Below, one piece after another: positions 61,235 through 64,000 of a stretch of DNA of 64,000 nt. The stretch is taken from NCBI GenBank assembly GCA_003640385.1, contig RCAB01000247.1, positions 29,545 to 93,544 of the forward strand, given 5' to 3'. The DNA is from Setaria digitata. Its lineage: Eukaryota; Nematoda; Chromadorea; Rhabditida; Setariidae. How positions within the stretch are numbered: position 1 is the first letter of the stretch; each line of letters opens with the position of its first letter. The notes beneath the pieces are model-generated. The model saw nothing but the letters and a program-made list of their open reading frames with translations. It had not been told where the DNA came from and ran no database searches. The position numbers and the translations under genes are program-made.

Positions 61235-62649
61235 CTAAAAAGCGCTATGTACATGTTCTGGATCAGTAATGCCAACTGTCAGAATGTAAAACAGCGAGGG
61301 TAATGGTACAAGAAATATTGCCGACAAAGATATAAATGTCCCACTAATTGCTATACGATTTAATGTTAAAGTTAAAATGGAAAAGCCAAAAAGGGCCATA
61401 TGAACAACGAGGATGAACAGATTCCGGGGCTTATGTATCATTTCGAAGTACAATTTATGCATGGATTTCTCTCGTTCAAGTGCCATATGAAGTGCATTCA
61501 AACCCAAGCTACATACCAAAGCTACATAGCCAAAGCTGTAGTAGAGTAGACCTGCCTGTAACATGTTCATTTAGATAGCTAATTGCAAGAAAAAAAAAAA
61601 AAAATCAACAGAGCTCATAAAAATTACTAAAATAATAAACCACTTGATCCGAATATATCGTGTGCTATGGATTATTAATCAAACTAAACATGAAATTTCA
61701 AAGTGACAAATGAAAAAATATTTAAAATCATCTCCATTCAACCTTCCATAGAATAAGAAATGAATGGCTGCTAATGCAAAAAATTACACATGGAAATCGA
61801 AGCTAAACTAGAAATACAACATCTGAAATCGGTAACTTACAACGAGTGCATGAAAAAGAGCAATTAATGGGATGGTAAAAAGTGCAGCATAATATGGATC
61901 AGTGGCGATGCAGCTGTGCTTGAACACTGTTAAATAGAGAACTGAGCGAAAAATAATCAAACACAATAAACAGAATGCCAAATAAATGAAAGGCAAGGAA
62001 TATCTGAAATAATTAAATTAGATTTCATCGAAATTCAGAAACAAGAGAAATAGAGTCTTGTAAAAGAGATGTAAAAGAATTTTCATGTCTTCTCTCAGAT
62101 TCACAGCGAAGTATTTCGATTCAATAGCAGTGAATCCGAAAAAAATTCCGATGAATTTATTCGATAAAAGACACAAATATGTGTAACTTCATTGAATTTT
62201 ATTGAAAGTCTGCTTTAGTACTTCCAGGTCTCTTTGACAACGATCAAAATCCAATGATGGAATTAAAATTTTTTGAATTTTCTGACAAAAACCCTTTATG
62301 CATGGGCGATGAAAAGGATAAGAACTTACAGTGGAAAGACTACTTCCTGCGTACATCGCAAAATGTGGGTGTGATTAACGACAGGATTATAAAACATTGG
62401 ATACCAATCGCGCAAAGAATTCTTAGTACAACCGTAAAGAAACGGAGAACCACGTGGTGGCATCAGAAGAACAGACAGTAAGCCAGATAGGATGCATTCC
62501 AACAGGCAACATAAATGCTGCAAGAATAAATGCTGCCGTGCACTGAAACAATAGCGAATTTCTTTCTTAAATTTCAGAAATTGCTTCACAATGCTACTTT
62601 TCTCTGACCTATAAGGAAGCAAAATAATAACAACACGCCAAATGGGCAT
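61235..62649 (-). CDS. multi-pass membrane protein, unrecognised family
   Basis: Four exons join in phase: 62649-62609, 62542-62330, 62003-61841, 61555-61235, giving 245 residues. I do not recognise the family. Hydrophobic segments lie at roughly residues 17-41, 82-109, 118-139, 140-161, 184-205 and 210-234, so five or six membrane helices. The loop between the first and second has a Cys/Trp/His-containing stretch (YGCTKNSLRDWYPMFYNP, then NHTHILRC). A basic/charged loop (HMALEREKSMHKLYF, HKPRN) separates helices 4 and 5, and the C-terminus is short (TDPEHVHSAF). The ATG is five bases after an atcatttcag acceptor and is preceded in frame by TGA, so it should be the real start. The donors (gtcaga, gtaagt, gtaagt) are good. 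It could be an ER or Golgi protein like its neighbour PGAP3, but that is only a guess from position. Confidence 0.6.
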
Positions 62650-62830
62650 TCACTCTGAAATGATTACACAGATACAAAGTAAGTCAAAACATTGTCTATT
62701 CTGCAGCAAAATGAAAGAGGGAAGATGTAAAGACTTTAAGGTGGTAATCCCAATAATACATAAATCAAATTAAGGTTATCAGCTTGTAACAAATTCATAG
62801 CTGGAAGGAAACCAAACAGTATTGATTTGA
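62650..62830. other. short gap between opposite-strand features
   Basis: AT-rich sequence between the start of the unknown membrane gene (minus) and the orphan plus-strand exons. No coding chain; an atcatttcag acceptor on minus ends at about 62655. Confidence 0.4.
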
Positions 62831-62833
62831 CTT

Positions 62834-63582
62834 AGTGTTGAATCATGCTGTTAGTTTATCTGACTACTACGACAAGTCTACTGCTCTTCATCTTCATAAC
62901 AATGTTAGTGAAGTACTATTCCAATATGATACCAATACGACCCAAGCTGATCAGATGAAACTGAGCAGGGTGTTAAGTTTTGGGACAGCAGTCAGCAAAA
63001 GGAAAATGTCAATTCTATATACATCGATCCACGAAAATTCACATCTAGAAAGATCGTTTCCTTCACTGTGTGATCAAATAAAAAAAAATCTATCATTGAT
63101 CCATTTTAATGAAGGGAAGTTAGATGAAATACATACAATGTTGTTCTCTGCCTGATGAATCGCTTTTGAGAATAGTGTTTCATCATCGTTGAAAAAAATA
63201 AAAAAATTAGCTAGCACTAATATGATCATCTCTTATAAATCAACTCATTTACTTTTCACATCATCAACATTGCATTATGCTTATTTTTTAACGTATTATG
63301 TCTAACTTATATTTTTTTGTATTTACATGTTTGTTTCAGTCTGCCAAGATAAGGAAAAAGACAACTCACAATGCAAAAAAAAAAATCGAAGAAAAAATTG
63401 GAAGAGGTAAGCAAACGGTGTTAGATCGTACTTACAGAACAAATGATTCCTTTTTCTCAGGAGTTATTACATCACCATTACTTCCGGCCGATAGCCAGTT
63501 TAAAATCGGGAACGAATTTGCACCCGGTAATAAAGTTATACAAAACAGTACAGCCGACCTTTTCGATGTAGCGTACAACTGA
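62834..63582 (+). CDS. orphan exons of an unknown plus-strand gene
   Basis: Three protein-like pieces. The first (about 62836-63155) follows a ttgacttag acceptor, is open for about 105 codons and contains QADQMKLSRVLSFGTAVSKR and HLERSFPSLCDQIKKNLSL before a TGA. The second (63340-63401) follows tgtttcag and is Lys-rich (AKIRKKTTHNAKKKIEEKIGR). The third (63461-63582) follows tttctcag and encodes GVITSPLLPADSQFKIG and a C-terminus TADLFDVAYN before TGA. Pieces 2 and 3 join in phase. No donor in piece 1 joins piece 2 cleanly, so an exon is missing or piece 1 is a separate last exon. Not recognised. Upstream exons on this strand were not found. Confidence 0.35.
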
Positions 63583-63779
63583 ACGAAGAATGAATTCAAG
63601 AGCAAAGGGACCAGAGCGATGAAAAGAAGATAAAGCCAATCGTACAGAGGTAAGAGATCATCACAGGAAGAACACAGAAACTTTTCTACACTTCGTTGTC
63701 CCCAGTTACAAGCCTGCAAACATTTCAGCCCTACTACGCATGAAGATATTAGAAATTAGTAACACACTTAGATTTTGAA

Positions 63780-64000
63780 TTCAGTTCTCATTTATACTAC
63801 TATTCCAACACCACTATTATCGTATTACAACCACTATCAGTGCTATCAACACTACTGCTTCTATTATTATTTATTTATTATTATTTATGATTATTTATTA
63901 CGATTTATCATTATTTACTATTATTATTTATTATTAATATTTATTATTATTATCACTATACTATTACTAATTATTATTACTATTATTATTATTATTATTA
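63780..64000. repeat. degenerate TTA/ACTATT trinucleotide repeat, runs off the window
   Basis: From about 63790 the sequence is built from TACTATT, CACTA and then nearly pure TTA/TTTA/TATT words to the window end. It is low-complexity and extends beyond the window. Confidence 0.8.

Overview
This window is nuclear DNA of a metazoan, most likely a nematode of the spirurid/filarial type (an inference from gene content and architecture). It is AT-rich, and its genes are split into many short exons (about 50-330 bp) by introns of roughly 50 bp to 1.3 kb. The proteins read as nematode-like versions of metazoan housekeeping genes. Almost every start codon sits just downstream of a good 3' splice acceptor with no visible 5' exon, as expected of spliced-leader trans-splicing. 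There are no bacterial operons, phage, CRISPR arrays or recognisable rRNA/tRNA genes.

Layout, left to right: 1-2.7 kb has no gene I can support; 2.7-3.1 kb has possible minus-strand exons of an unknown gene. A GH37 trehalase (minus, 7335-4025) and a class I phosphatidylinositol transfer protein (minus, 10758-8459) follow. A TMEM186-like mitochondrial membrane protein (plus, 11344-13531) comes next, then GDP-D-glucose phosphorylase (minus, 18597-14841). The mitochondrial ATP synthase peripheral-stalk subunit b (plus, 19555-22307) converges on a FAM50/XAP5 gene (minus, 25144-22824). The spliceosomal gene CWC15 lies on plus (29270-30774). A gene-poor stretch of about 14 kb (30.8-44.8 kb) holds only one supported gene, a small secreted or membrane-anchored Cys/Thr-rich protein (minus, 37630-35015) whose last intron carries a minisatellite. 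The right third is a co-directional minus-strand block: an unrecognised multi-pass membrane protein (62649-61235), PGAP3/PER1 (59818-57558) and a 33-exon FANCD2 gene (57100-44859). Orphan plus-strand exons lie at 62.8-63.6 kb, and the window ends in a TTA-type simple repeat.

The genes do not form one pathway. They cover trehalose hydrolysis, sugar-nucleotide repair, phospholipid transfer, oxidative phosphorylation, splicing, GPI-anchor remodelling and interstrand-crosslink repair. Exons were assembled by hand from reading frame, splice signals, phase and remembered similarity to family members, so boundaries are predictions. Three single-N positions are each flanked by near-identical ~100 bp copies and look like unmerged contig or allele ends. 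Candidates for novelty are the Cys/Thr-rich secreted gene, the four-exon membrane gene, the orphan exons at both ends, and two GC-AG introns sharing the same donor hexamer.
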